29,249 nucleotides of DNA, taken from positions 1 to 29,249 of the forward strand of contig CAZBTJ010000064.1 of NCBI GenBank assembly GCA_964494325.1, written 5' to 3'. This document shows positions 1 through 7,817 of this stretch, one piece after another. Both the position numbers and the translations under genes were made by a program. Source of the DNA: JAIPFM01 sp964494325 (GTDB taxonomy: Bacteria; Planctomycetota; Phycisphaerae; Sedimentisphaerales; Anaerobacaceae). Each line of letters starts with the position of its first letter. The stretch's first letter is position 1. Below the pieces are notes generated by a model. It was not told the DNA's origin. It saw nothing but the letters and a program-made list of their open reading frames with translations, and searched no databases.

Positions 1-1
1 G

Positions 2-1465
2 AGCATGGCCGTGGTCATGGCTGAAGGGGATGCTACGCAGGGAGGGGCCTATGCTCAAGGTCTGACTCTATCCAGCATGTGTTTGAATATTTGTCTGGAC
101 CTGACGGGTGATGGTTTTGTCAGCCCGGAAGACTACACGCTGGTGGGTGCAGGTTGTGGTCGGTCAGTGGACAGCAATACGCCCCAGACCAGTCCCTTGT
201 CGTGCATAGACCGCGGGTACAGTCGCAATGGCTATACCGATGTCAGTGAAATCTTGAACTGGGCAGATCTCCTGGGACGCGCTGGTTCACTTGATGCAAT
301 GAACCTTTGCGCCATCCCCTTGGCTTGGGAGAATATGTCTGCTTCGGCTAATGTCATGGCCAAGACTTTCGGTATGATGGTGCCCATGGCTGCTCCTGAA
401 GCTGTGAGCTACAGTGAACTATTGTTCCTGGGCAAGGGCAGTACCTCCCTCGGCAACATAGAATTCATATCACACGAAGACATCTTGTGTGGCTTTGGCA
501 GTGAGAGTGCCTCCTCTCAAGTATACAAACTGTCTTCCAATCAAGGACAGATGCGTCTCATCAAGGGTGATGACAACGTACTAATCCTTGATAGTGATAA
601 GGGGTTGTGCCAATTGACAGGCAAAGTCGTTTTGGGGCCAGGCCAGCGGACTTTCGATGGTATGACAGTGACGTTGGGTATTGAAAAGGATGTGGATTAT
701 GCGTTACGAGGGCGTCCCTTGCGAGATGCCTCATTTTACGATGATTCAGTGTATGTCGTGCCTGTGATTGTTCAGGATTCCAATGGTGTAGTTTTTCAGG
801 CCGGTGCCAAACTGTCATTGACAGATCAGGGATACAACATTGAACAATTATATTACGACCGGGATCTCGTCTCAGTCAGTGGTCAGAGCCCGAACCTTCA
901 AGGCTTTGGAGAGATTGAGGTGGATGATAATGGTCAAGTCTACCTGTTAAATGCCTACAATCAAAATGGCAGTAACATGCTGTGGGTGTTCAACAACGAT
1001 GGCACACTGGAGAAACGACACTTTCTGGATCGCTTACCTGACCCTATCAAGAATCCAGTGGGCCTCTGCTATGACACATATTCAGATCGCCTGTATATTG
1101 CTTCTGGTATATTTGATCAAGTCACGCCGAATGAATCTCTACTGTACGGTTATAACCGCCAGGACGTCTTGTCCGAAGGACCCTTGGAGACCACACATGA
1201 GATCAGAATCGGCAATCTCCAGCATGTCACTGGGGTCACCTCCGATGGACAAGGCACACTTTGGATCACAGGTTTTAGAATGACCAGAACCCCAGAAGAT
1301 TTGTCACCTGAGAATCTGTATCGTGATGGTGCCATGCCCCTGCCTGGTCCCCGTTTGGTTCAGGTGGGCACATCTGGCCAGGGTGAAAGCCGTATTGACG
1401 CCATCAGTCTGTACGGTACAATGGAGATCAATCTGCCCACGTCGGTTTTGTGGATTGGGCAATAG
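2..1465 (+). CDS. Secreted dockerin-like / beta-propeller-like protein, 5' end missing
   Basis: The reading frame is open to the left edge, so the true start and any signal peptide lie outside the window; the ATG at 5 is only the first visible Met. Near the visible N-terminus are two EF-hand-like calcium loops typical of dockerin-type modules (DLTGDGFVSPEDY, then a weaker one around YSRNGYTDVSEI). The second half has repeated strand motifs such as EIEVDDNGQVYLL, GLCYDTYSDRLYIASG and GVTSDGQGTLWITGF, which resemble NHL/SMP-type propeller blades. Planctomycetes often carry dockerin-like modules in exported proteins without classical cellulosomes. No catalytic residues are recognised. The stop lies 32 bases before the FHA gene, so the two may be cotranscribed. 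Function unknown; extracellular location is inferred. Confidence 0.75.
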   Translation, partial: SMAVVMAEGDATQGGAYAQGLTLSSMCLNICLDLTGDGFVSPEDYTLVGAGCGRSVDSNTPQTSPLSCIDRGYSRNGYTDVSEILNWADLLGRAGSLDAMNLCAIPLAWENMSASANVMAKTFGMMVPMAAPEAVSYSELLFLGKGSTSLGNIEFISHEDILCGFGSESASSQVYKLSSNQGQMRLIKGDDNVLILDSDKGLCQLTGKVVLGPGQRTFDGMTVTLGIEKDVDYALRGRPLRDASFYDDSVYVVPVIVQDSNGVVFQAGAKLSLTDQGYNIEQLYYDRDLVSVSGQSPNLQGFGEIEVDDNGQVYLLNAYNQNGSNMLWVFNNDGTLEKRHFLDRLPDPIKNPVGLCYDTYSDRLYIASGIFDQVTPNESLLYGYNRQDVLSEGPLETTHEIRIGNLQHVTGVTSDGQGTLWITGFRMTRTPEDLSPENLYRDGAMPLPGPRLVQVGTSGQGESRIDAISLYGTMEINLPTSVLWIGQ

Positions 1466-1497
1466 ACTGGAAGGTAATGATAGATGGAGAGAAAAAC

Positions 1498-1875
1498 ATG
1501 GCCTCATTGATTGTAGCATCAGGAGAATCAACAGGCACCTATTATCCCTTGGGGCACCGAACTAATGTGCTCGGGCGATCCGAGTCGCTGTTGATTCAGA
1601 TCTTGGATGATCAGGTGTCGCGTAAACATCTTCAAATCTGCTATGATCCTGAATCGACAAAGTACTCAGCCGTAGATATGCATAGTCGTAATGGCGTGTT
1701 TGTTAATGGCCAAAGAATTGTAGAGGAGAGATTCTTGGCGGAGGGTGACCGTGTCTTGATCGGAAATACAGAGTTGCTCTTCACAGAAGAAGATTTTAAG
1801 GATTCAGAGGCTGCTTTGCATCATTTCAAGAAAGCGGGCGAGTGGGGCCGACCTACATTTCAGGGCAATCTGTAA
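1498..1875 (+). CDS. FHA-domain protein
   Basis: A 125-residue protein that is almost entirely one forkhead-associated domain, a phosphothreonine-peptide binding fold. The hallmarks are present in order: G26-R27-S28 in the first conserved strand, S41-R-K-H44, N65-G66 after the SR motif, and N70-G71 (VFVNGQRI), followed by GDRVLIGNTELLF. No kinase, transmembrane or other domain is attached, so it probably acts as an adaptor reading Ser/Thr phosphorylation by a kinase encoded elsewhere. I chose the ATG at 1498 because GGAGAG (1486-1491) sits 6 bases upstream and the FHA fold begins at once. In-frame ATGs at 1450 and 1477 would overlap or abut the previous gene and add residues unlike the family. 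The last 25 residues are a short tail without a recognisable motif. Confidence 0.88.
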   Translation: MASLIVASGESTGTYYPLGHRTNVLGRSESLLIQILDDQVSRKHLQICYDPESTKYSAVDMHSRNGVFVNGQRIVEERFLAEGDRVLIGNTELLFTEEDFKDSEAALHHFKKAGEWGRPTFQGNL

Positions 1876-2009
1876 GCTGCGTGGCAAAATACCAGCGGCC
1901 AATTGTGGCAACGGCTGTAACCCAATCGTGGGCCATGCGTATGTATAAGTAAAGGATATGCCGTGCACGGGTAAAAAGCATGAAACCGATGGTTTTGAAA
2001 GGACATTCG

Positions 2010-2942
2010 ATGGATATGCGGCTATTTAAGATTGGTTTGATTTTTCTGTGGGCTGCTTCAGCCTGGGCCGGGCCTCTGGATTCCGGTGATGTGTCGAGTT
2101 CGGCCAGATGGGTGATCCACTTGGATGCGCAGGCTTTTTGGGGGTCTCAATTTGGCACTCAGATCAAACAGGTTGTCGATTCGAATGGCGTTCGGGCAAA
2201 GATTGATGCCATGAAGCAGCTGTTTGGATCGGATTTAATTTCCGATATTCATAGCATAACCCTGTATGGGGCAGATGGGGATGACAAGCATGCCGTGGCC
2301 CTGGTGAAGGGGAAGATGAATCCCAAGAAGCTGATTTCCATGGCAGTAATGACCCCTCGTTATGAAAAGATAGAAGTGGGTGAGTGGCAGATTCATCAGT
2401 GGGGTGGGGATGACGGCAAACAGAAAATTCAATACATGGGTTTTGCTTCTGACCAGACTCTGGTGCTGTCCCAGACCCGATCCACTGTAGAAATGGCCTT
2501 GAATGTCCTGGCCGGTAAAGCAGACACGGTGAAGGGAACTGAGCGTTTTAGGGCACTCAATCGTGCTCCGGATAACGCCTTTGTGGTGGTCTGTGCAGAA
2601 GAATTGGCGGATCTTACCAAAGGCCAGGCCCATGCCGCCATGTTACAGCGGTCCAGTATGATGGCTTTTATGGTGGGTGAGAAGAATGGTTTCTTCAATA
2701 CAACGCTTGAGTTGGAAACCGAGTCGTCGGACTCCGCAGGGCAGATAGAGGTGATGGGCAGAGGTATTCTGGCGATGGTACAATTTCAGGAAACCCAGGT
2801 GCCACAAGTGAAGTCCCTGGTACAAGCCTGTTCCTTGAAGAGTGAGGATAAGACCGTGGAGTTTTCCTTTCGTTACCCAGTTGAGAAGCTAATGGTTATC
2901 CTCAAACCGCATATTCAGAAGTTTAAAGAGACGCAGAATTAG
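2010..2942 (+). CDS. Exported protein of unknown function upstream of an ECF sigma factor
   Basis: A 310-residue protein with a clear signal peptide: a hydrophobic stretch, residues 5-19, ending AWA, with likely cleavage after residue 20. The start at 2010 is preceded by AAAGGA (1998-2003) at a good distance; the in-frame ATG at 1980 lacks this and would put charged residues before the signal peptide. The mature part is soluble-looking, with no second membrane segment and no catalytic motif I recognise. The gene ends 35 bases before the ECF sigma gene on the same strand. Secreted or periplasmic proteins in this position are often targets or sensors of the adjacent sigma/anti-sigma pair, but that role is only inference. 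A DUF3352-like resemblance crossed my mind but is not firm enough to assign. Confidence 0.7.
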   Translation: MDMRLFKIGLIFLWAASAWAGPLDSGDVSSSARWVIHLDAQAFWGSQFGTQIKQVVDSNGVRAKIDAMKQLFGSDLISDIHSITLYGADGDDKHAVALVKGKMNPKKLISMAVMTPRYEKIEVGEWQIHQWGGDDGKQKIQYMGFASDQTLVLSQTRSTVEMALNVLAGKADTVKGTERFRALNRAPDNAFVVVCAEELADLTKGQAHAAMLQRSSMMAFMVGEKNGFFNTTLELETESSDSAGQIEVMGRGILAMVQFQETQVPQVKSLVQACSLKSEDKTVEFSFRYPVEKLMVILKPHIQKFKETQN

Positions 2943-2977
2943 CAGTATACAGAGAGTTACGCCATGAATTCGGACGG

Positions 2978-3526
2978 ATGAGTTACGCTGTGAATGAATT
3001 GTCAGATGAACATCTTATAGGTCAAGCTGTGCAGGGCTCCAAGGCCTGTTTTGAGCAGATCGTCCACAGGCACTCGAACAATCTGTTGCGATTTGTACGC
3101 AGCAATGTGGCAGTGACTCAGGATGCAGAGGATATTGTGCAGGATGTTTTTCTGATTGTGTATACCAAGATGGAACAGTTCAATTGTGAGAGATCATTCA
3201 AGGCGTGGCTTTACACGATTGCGTACAATTGCAGAACGTCCCATTTGCGGAAGAAGAAAGTCAGACAGAGACCCCTTGAAATTGTAGAGCAACCGCAAAA
3301 ATCGCCTTTTGAGATTGTGGCGCGGCGGCATAATGTGGCATCTGTTTGGGCGATGGCATCCACATTAAGTGCATCGCAATCGAGTGCTTTATGGCTGAGG
3401 TACAAAGAGCAAATGGATGTGCCGCAGATTGCAGAGGTGATGCAGAAGTCACGTATTCACGTGCGTGTTCTCTTACATCGGGGCAGAACCCGGTTGGCTG
3501 AGTTGATGAGTGAACCAGTAGAGTAG
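2978..3526 (+). CDS. ECF-type RNA polymerase sigma factor
   Basis: A 182-residue sigma-70 family factor with only regions 2 and 4, the ECF architecture. Region 2 runs about residues 20-95 and includes the region 2.2/2.3-like stretch DAEDIVQDVFLIVY and RSFKAWLYTIAYN. Region 4 runs about 125-178, with the helix-turn-helix around DVPQIAEVMQKSRIHVRVLL and the usual RGRTRL end. It should direct RNA polymerase to a small regulon, probably controlled by the membrane protein encoded just downstream. The start is uncertain: GAGTTACGC followed by an ATG- or GTG-containing segment occurs twice, at 2954 and 2980, so the start region looks duplicated. The ATG at 2964 opens a five-codon frame whose TGA overlaps the ATG at 2978. 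A GTG at 2990 is an alternative. Confidence 0.88.
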   Translation: MSYAVNELSDEHLIGQAVQGSKACFEQIVHRHSNNLLRFVRSNVAVTQDAEDIVQDVFLIVYTKMEQFNCERSFKAWLYTIAYNCRTSHLRKKKVRQRPLEIVEQPQKSPFEIVARRHNVASVWAMASTLSASQSSALWLRYKEQMDVPQIAEVMQKSRIHVRVLLHRGRTRLAELMSEPVE

Positions 3527-3558
3527 ACTGTTGACCTGTTTATAGAAAAGAGTGATGT

Positions 3559-4101
3559 ATGGTGTGCTGGATATATAGATGGTGTATTGGGTGTTGTGTG
3601 GATTCCCAAACGTCGCCTGGACCTCGCCTGGATAAGCATCTTCGCACATGTGATGCCTGTCGGGCCTATTACCAAACTCACCTTCGAGTGGGCGATCTGC
3701 TCGAAACACAGATGCCCGAAGTGACACGGGAGATGGGTTCGCAGTTTCATGAGACCATTCTCAAGTCGTTGCATGGCAATAAAGTGACAGCCCATTCAGG
3801 TCGTTTTGTCAATATTCGACGTCTAAAGGCCGTGGCAGCGGTTCTACTGGTGGTGATTTCAGTCATGATTATAGGCAAGCAGATGTGGGTTCAAAGGCAG
3901 GTCAGGTTGCAGAAACGCGACATGGCAGTGACGGCCATGATGACGTTGCCTGAACGTTTAGTGCCCAGTGAATTATTGGTTGCATATGGCTCTTTGATGC
4001 AGGCGCCGCTTGAAGCTGAAATGAAGAACCTTTCGTTGGATGCCCAAAAGGCCGCTCTCTTTGTGATGAATTGTACACCCCTGGCAAGGGCCGAACGGTA
4101 A
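3559..4101 (+). CDS. Probable zinc-finger anti-sigma factor (membrane-anchored)
   Basis: A 180-residue protein that starts 32 bases after the sigma gene. The N-terminal part carries H27-x3-C31-x2-C34, the signature of zinc-binding anti-sigma domains, with additional Cys residues at 3, 9, 12 and 13. A single hydrophobic helix at about 89-107 should anchor it in the cytoplasmic membrane, cytoplasmic zinc-finger side first. The remaining 70 residues would lie outside and have no recognised sensor fold. The extra-cysteine N-terminus is unusual; the more common form has an acidic or Trp-rich start before the His. Assignment rests on the HCC motif, the topology and the position next to the ECF sigma gene, all of which agree. 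Confidence 0.78.
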   Translation: MVCWIYRWCIGCCVDSQTSPGPRLDKHLRTCDACRAYYQTHLRVGDLLETQMPEVTREMGSQFHETILKSLHGNKVTAHSGRFVNIRRLKAVAAVLLVVISVMIIGKQMWVQRQVRLQKRDMAVTAMMTLPERLVPSELLVAYGSLMQAPLEAEMKNLSLDAQKAALFVMNCTPLARAER

Positions 4102-4152
4102 AACGGTAATACCTTTCAGGCCTCTGAGAGATTAACGTGTCACAAACACCGC

Positions 4153-4818
4153 TTAACCCAAATCCTCAACCGTGATCAAATCCAGGCTGCTGACGATGTT
4201 GTCGGCCATGCTGAGTTGTTCTGCGGGGTAAGAATTGGTCACTGCAATGGTTTTCATGCCTGCTGCTTTGGCAGCCTCCAAACCCCAGTGGGAGTCTTCA
4301 ATCACAATGCATTGACTGGTCGTGAGCGTGGGATCGAGTTCTTGGAGTTGGGTGAGGGTCAGGTTGTACCCTTCGGGATCGGGTTTTCCCACAGAGACGT
4401 GGTCTGCTGCCACCACGGTCACAAACTCATTTTCTAGTCCGGCTTGCGCAAGCGTCAATTGAATTTCAGCTTCGAGGGCGCCAGAGCAGATGGCCTTGGT
4501 AATGCCATGATGATTGAGCAGGCCCAGAAAGGATCGTACGCCGTCGATAATATGTCCATCAGATTCGGCGAATTGTTTGTAGACCACTTTCTTTTGAGCG
4601 ACCAAGTCAGGGACCTGGTCCTCTGAGACGGGTAGATAGCCTTCCTGAATGAGGGTTTTGTAACAGTCTTTGTCTGTTAGGCCAAGATACTTTTGGTAGT
4701 AGTCTCGTTTCTGAATTTGAAAGTCAAATTGGGCCAGGATTCTATTGAATGCGCGGAAGTGCAGAATTTCAGAGTCTGCGATGACACCGTCGAAATCAAA
4801 GATGACTACTTTTAACAT
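4153..4818 (-). CDS. HAD-superfamily phosphatase / beta-phosphoglucomutase-like
   Basis: A 221-residue haloacid dehalogenase-fold hydrolase. Motif I is FDFDGV, with D8 as nucleophile and D10 as acid/base. Motif II is around AICSGA, motif III is the lysine in GKPDPEGY, and motif IV is VIEDSHWGLEAAKAAGM, the metal-binding acidic pair. The alpha-helical cap between motifs I and II and the overall length fit the subfamily of sugar-phosphate phosphatases and beta-phosphoglucomutases (PgmB, Gph, YcjU-like). The exact substrate cannot be read from the sequence. The gene lies downstream of a strong terminator on the same strand, so it should be transcribed from its own promoter in 4819-4846 or by read-through. 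It is convergent with the anti-sigma gene. Confidence 0.87.
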   Translation of the reverse strand: MLKVVIFDFDGVIADSEILHFRAFNRILAQFDFQIQKRDYYQKYLGLTDKDCYKTLIQEGYLPVSEDQVPDLVAQKKVVYKQFAESDGHIIDGVRSFLGLLNHHGITKAICSGALEAEIQLTLAQAGLENEFVTVVAADHVSVGKPDPEGYNLTLTQLQELDPTLTTSQCIVIEDSHWGLEAAKAAGMKTIAVTNSYPAEQLSMADNIVSSLDLITVEDLG

Positions 4819-4847
4819 GAGCTTACCACCCTATTGAGTGACATTGT

Positions 4848-4879
4848 AAAAAAAGCCCACCTCAATGAAGAGGTGGGCT
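4848..4879 (-). terminator. Rho-independent terminator after the acyl-CoA dehydrogenase gene
   Basis: A perfect 10-bp stem, AGCCCACCTC (4854-4863) and GAGGTGGGCT (4870-4879), with a 6-base loop. Read on the minus strand, it is followed by a run of T residues (A-run at 4848-4854 on the plus strand). It sits 22 bases beyond the stop of the acyl-CoA dehydrogenase gene and should end the etfB-etfA-acd transcript before the HAD gene. Confidence 0.93.
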
Positions 4880-4901
4880 GGGAATAACATGACGCAATTA
4901 G

Positions 4902-6707
4902 CTATTGAGCCACGATGGGACCGACCAGACATTCATATTCATTGAATGTGGATTGATCGCCCGAGCAAATCTCTTCGGCCAGGGCGTTGATCTTGGGGGC
5001 ATTCCGTGTGATAAAGCGTTTGGCCACCAAGGTTTTACGTTCCTTCATGGAAACGGTTCTTCCTTCTTCCACATGGCCAGTGTCACCCGAGACAGGCACC
5101 TGCATGTCAACCTTGGTGCTGGCTTGATCACAGAAGAGATAGCCGATGATCAGATCAATGGCGATGTTTACAAGCTGCCTGCCAAAGAGGTCCATATACT
5201 TTTCGTTGATGCCCCTAACGTAGGCCACAGCTTTGAGCATCTGTTCTGTGCCCTGGGCCAGGAGTTTGAGCATGTCCTGGAGTGCCGGGTCGTATTCTTT
5301 ACCAGATAGCTTCACGAAGTATTTTTCAGCCGTGCCATTACATACGCCACGAACAGCAGCGACGACCTGCAGTTGGCTGGTGCCTTCATAGATTGTGGTG
5401 ATACGGGCATCACGGGCAAAGCGTTCACTGGCATAGTCACGCATAAAGCCACTGCCGCCAAGCACCTGGATACCGTCATACGCCACAGCATTGCTGACTT
5501 CTGAACAGTAATACTTGCTCATGGGGGTCAACAGACCCGCCAGGCGTTTATTCCTCCGGATCTCGGCCTTGAGGGCCTTGGCCTGGGCTTTGTCCTCTGG
5601 GGGAGTTTCCAAAAGTTTGAGGAGTCCCAGCTCTGTGTCAACAGTCCGTCCGGTTTCATAGAGCAGCGCTCGACTGGCTTCAATGTCGATCTTCATATTG
5701 ATCAGCATGTCACGCACTGCAGGCAGCTTTTCAATGGCCACGCCGAATTGTTTACGGCTGGCAGCATAATCGCGTGCGACTTGATAGGCTGCCTCGGCAA
5801 TGCCCAGTGACTGTCCGGCGATGCCGATTCGTGCGCCGTTCATGAGGCTGGCTACATAGGGGGCCAGACCGCGTTTTCGTTCACCAATTAATCGGCAGGG
5901 CGTGTGGTCAAAAAATATTTCACAGGTGGGTGATCCGTGGATTCCGAGTTTGTCTTCCAGTCGTCGAATATGTACCTTGGGGCCTGGTTCACACACGAAC
6001 AAGCTTAGCCCGAGACCGCCCTTTCGATCAGGTTCACTGCGTGAGAGTACAAGCAGGACTTCTGCACAGCCGTTGGTGATGAATCGTTTGACACCGTGGA
6101 GATACCAGTTGTCATCTTTGTCCTGATAGGCACGGAGTTTACAGGCCTGGAGGTCAGAGCCGGCGTCTGGTTCAGTCAGTACCATCGCACCTGTGACCTT
6201 GCCGTCGGAGAAGTCATGCAGGTATTCCTGCTTAATCTCTTCCGAGGCAAAGAAATTGATGGTTTCAGCAATGCCTTGGAGACCGAACAGGTTCATGAGG
6301 GCCGCATCTGCTCTGGAGACGATTTCAATGGTCATTGAATAAATGAGGTTGGGGAAGTTCAGGCCACCAAAACGATGTGGCAAAGTAATGCCCATGACTT
6401 CGGCTTGCCCCAGTTTTTCCATGGCCTCAACCAGACCTTGAGGCCGTGTGACAGATCCATCTTCATTGAGGATGTTGCCTTGTCGGTCAACATCTTCGGC
6501 ACGTGGGGCAATAAAATCGCCACAGAGCTGTCCCATGGCCTCGAGGACCATGGCGTAGTTGGTCACGGCTTCTTCTGCGGTGGATGGGGCATGATCAAAT
6601 TCCTGGGCAAATTTGAACCCTTCTTCGTTTAATTCTGCCAGTTTGCCGACATCCATGTGCTGCAAAAGGAATTGAATATCGTGGTTGTCTGAATAAAAAT
6701 TAGCCAT
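4902..6707 (-). CDS. Acyl-CoA dehydrogenase, long form with C-terminal extension
   Basis: A 601-residue flavoprotein that oxidises acyl-CoA thioesters to 2-enoyl-CoA. The FAD-site motif of the middle domain is VTGAMVLTEPDAGSD (about 171-185). The C-terminal catalytic domain includes ARIGIAGQSLGIAEAAY and YDGIQVLGGSGFMRDY. The catalytic base should be E441 in TTIYEGTSQLQ, the position used by medium- and short-chain enzymes. About 150 residues follow the usual end and match the extra helical domain of long bacterial enzymes; classical ones have about 380 residues. A charged insertion is visible around 365-388. It is the last gene of the operon after etfB and etfA, the proteins that accept its electrons. 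Chain-length preference is unknown. Confidence 0.93.
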   Translation of the reverse strand: MANFYSDNHDIQFLLQHMDVGKLAELNEEGFKFAQEFDHAPSTAEEAVTNYAMVLEAMGQLCGDFIAPRAEDVDRQGNILNEDGSVTRPQGLVEAMEKLGQAEVMGITLPHRFGGLNFPNLIYSMTIEIVSRADAALMNLFGLQGIAETINFFASEEIKQEYLHDFSDGKVTGAMVLTEPDAGSDLQACKLRAYQDKDDNWYLHGVKRFITNGCAEVLLVLSRSEPDRKGGLGLSLFVCEPGPKVHIRRLEDKLGIHGSPTCEIFFDHTPCRLIGERKRGLAPYVASLMNGARIGIAGQSLGIAEAAYQVARDYAASRKQFGVAIEKLPAVRDMLINMKIDIEASRALLYETGRTVDTELGLLKLLETPPEDKAQAKALKAEIRRNKRLAGLLTPMSKYYCSEVSNAVAYDGIQVLGGSGFMRDYASERFARDARITTIYEGTSQLQVVAAVRGVCNGTAEKYFVKLSGKEYDPALQDMLKLLAQGTEQMLKAVAYVRGINEKYMDLFGRQLVNIAIDLIIGYLFCDQASTKVDMQVPVSGDTGHVEEGRTVSMKERKTLVAKRFITRNAPKINALAEEICSGDQSTFNEYECLVGPIVAQ

Positions 6708-6710
6708 ATT

Positions 6711-6766
6711 GAGTTCCAGTTTTGAGTTTTTTAATTACTAGCGACTAATGCCTAAATCCTTGTCCT
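6711..6766. repeat. Degenerate period-7 tract between acyl-CoA dehydrogenase and etfA
   Basis: The 63-base spacer can be cut into successive heptamers: gagttcc, agttttg, agttttt, taattac, tagcgac, taatgcc, taaatcc, ttgtcct. The units resemble, on one side, the agtccag/agttcta tract at 20548 and, on the other, the ctagcac/ctaaaac tract at 10931. The match is looser than at those sites, so this could be coincidence. Confidence 0.45.
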
Positions 6767-6770
6767 TGAT

Positions 6771-7799
6771 TTACACTTTTTCCCGAATGGCCTTGATCAT
6801 CAGAGGAATGACCGTATTTAGATCACCTACGATTTTGTAGTGGGCATAGCCAAAAATTGGCGCCTCAGGGTCAGTGTTGATCGCAATGATTTTTTGGCTC
6901 TCATCCATACCGGCCTGGTGTTGAATGGCACCGCTGATACCCGCTGCAATGTAGAGCTTGGGACGCACTGTGGTGCCGGTCTGGCCAATCTGGTGGTCAT
7001 TATCAATATACCCCAGGTCGATGGCTGCACGGGTGGCGCCCACGGCGCCTCCGAGGCAGTTGGCCAGGTCCCAGATGTTCTGGAAGTTGTCGCGACTGCC
7101 CACGCCAGCACCGCCAGCCACTATAATATTGGCTGCTTTGAGATTGACCTTGCGTTCTGTCTTGAGCTCTTCAAGGATTTCAAGGGGCAGGTCTTCGGCG
7201 GTGAGAGTCACCTTCTCATGAACGATTTCACCCACACGCGACGTGTCAGCTAGGGGCATGACCATAACACCTTCACGCACCGTGGCCATCTGAGGCCAGC
7301 GGTCATAATTGATAATGGTCGCTATGATGTTGCCGCCAAAGGCAGGGCGAATTTGAAGTAACAGGTTTTCGTGCCGCTCACCTGTTTTGTTGATCTTGTG
7401 CTCGCCGATTCTAAGGTCTGTGCAGTCGGCTGTTAAACCGGCCTTCATAGCGCTGGCAATGCGGGGTGCCAGATCACGCCCGGTGACAGTGGCGCCGTAT
7501 ATCACGATTTGCGGCTCGTGTTTTTCGATGAGTTCGCACAGGGTTTTGGTATAGCTGGTGGTTTGGTAGTCTTTGAGTTCTTCCTGGTTCACCAGATAGA
7601 TCTTATCTGCACCGAACAGGATCAGTTTTTGAGCCAGTCCATCGATATTGTGCCCTAATAAGACAGCGCCCACTTGAACACCCAGGGTGTCGGCCAGGGT
7701 GCGAGCCCTTCCCATCAGTTCCAGAGGTGTGTCCTCTAATTTGCCAGCGTGTTGCTCAGCAAAGACCCAGACCTCTCCATTTCGATTGACTTTGATCAT
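6771..7799 (-). CDS. etfA: Electron transfer flavoprotein subunit alpha
   Basis: A 342-residue EtfA. The N-terminal two-thirds is the shared ETF alpha/beta fold. The C-terminal FAD-binding domain is unmistakable: AGGAGVGSRDNFQ, GGAVGATRAAIDLGYI, HQIGQTGTTVRPKLYIA, GISGAIQHQAGM, and IIAINTDPEAPIFGYAHYKIVGD. EtfA holds the electron-carrying FAD and passes electrons from the acyl-CoA dehydrogenase to a quinone-linked or other acceptor. It is separated from etfB by 18 bases and has GAGG upstream of its ATG. No ETF-quinone oxidoreductase (fixC/fixX type) gene is visible nearby, so the final acceptor is not known. Confidence 0.95.
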   Translation of the reverse strand: MIKVNRNGEVWVFAEQHAGKLEDTPLELMGRARTLADTLGVQVGAVLLGHNIDGLAQKLILFGADKIYLVNQEELKDYQTTSYTKTLCELIEKHEPQIVIYGATVTGRDLAPRIASAMKAGLTADCTDLRIGEHKINKTGERHENLLLQIRPAFGGNIIATIINYDRWPQMATVREGVMVMPLADTSRVGEIVHEKVTLTAEDLPLEILEELKTERKVNLKAANIIVAGGAGVGSRDNFQNIWDLANCLGGAVGATRAAIDLGYIDNDHQIGQTGTTVRPKLYIAAGISGAIQHQAGMDESQKIIAINTDPEAPIFGYAHYKIVGDLNTVIPLMIKAIREKV

Positions 7800-7817
7800 T
7801 ATGTCAGCCTCACTGCG

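Noticed and set aside
1876..2009. Spacer with repeated CCAATTGTGG/CCAATCGTGG checked for a tRNA or operator
   Set aside because: No cloverleaf can be drawn, and the short direct repeat is too weak to call an operator.
4905..5309. Plus-strand frame of 134 codons within the acyl-CoA dehydrogenase gene
   Set aside because: Antisense shadow of a strongly supported gene.
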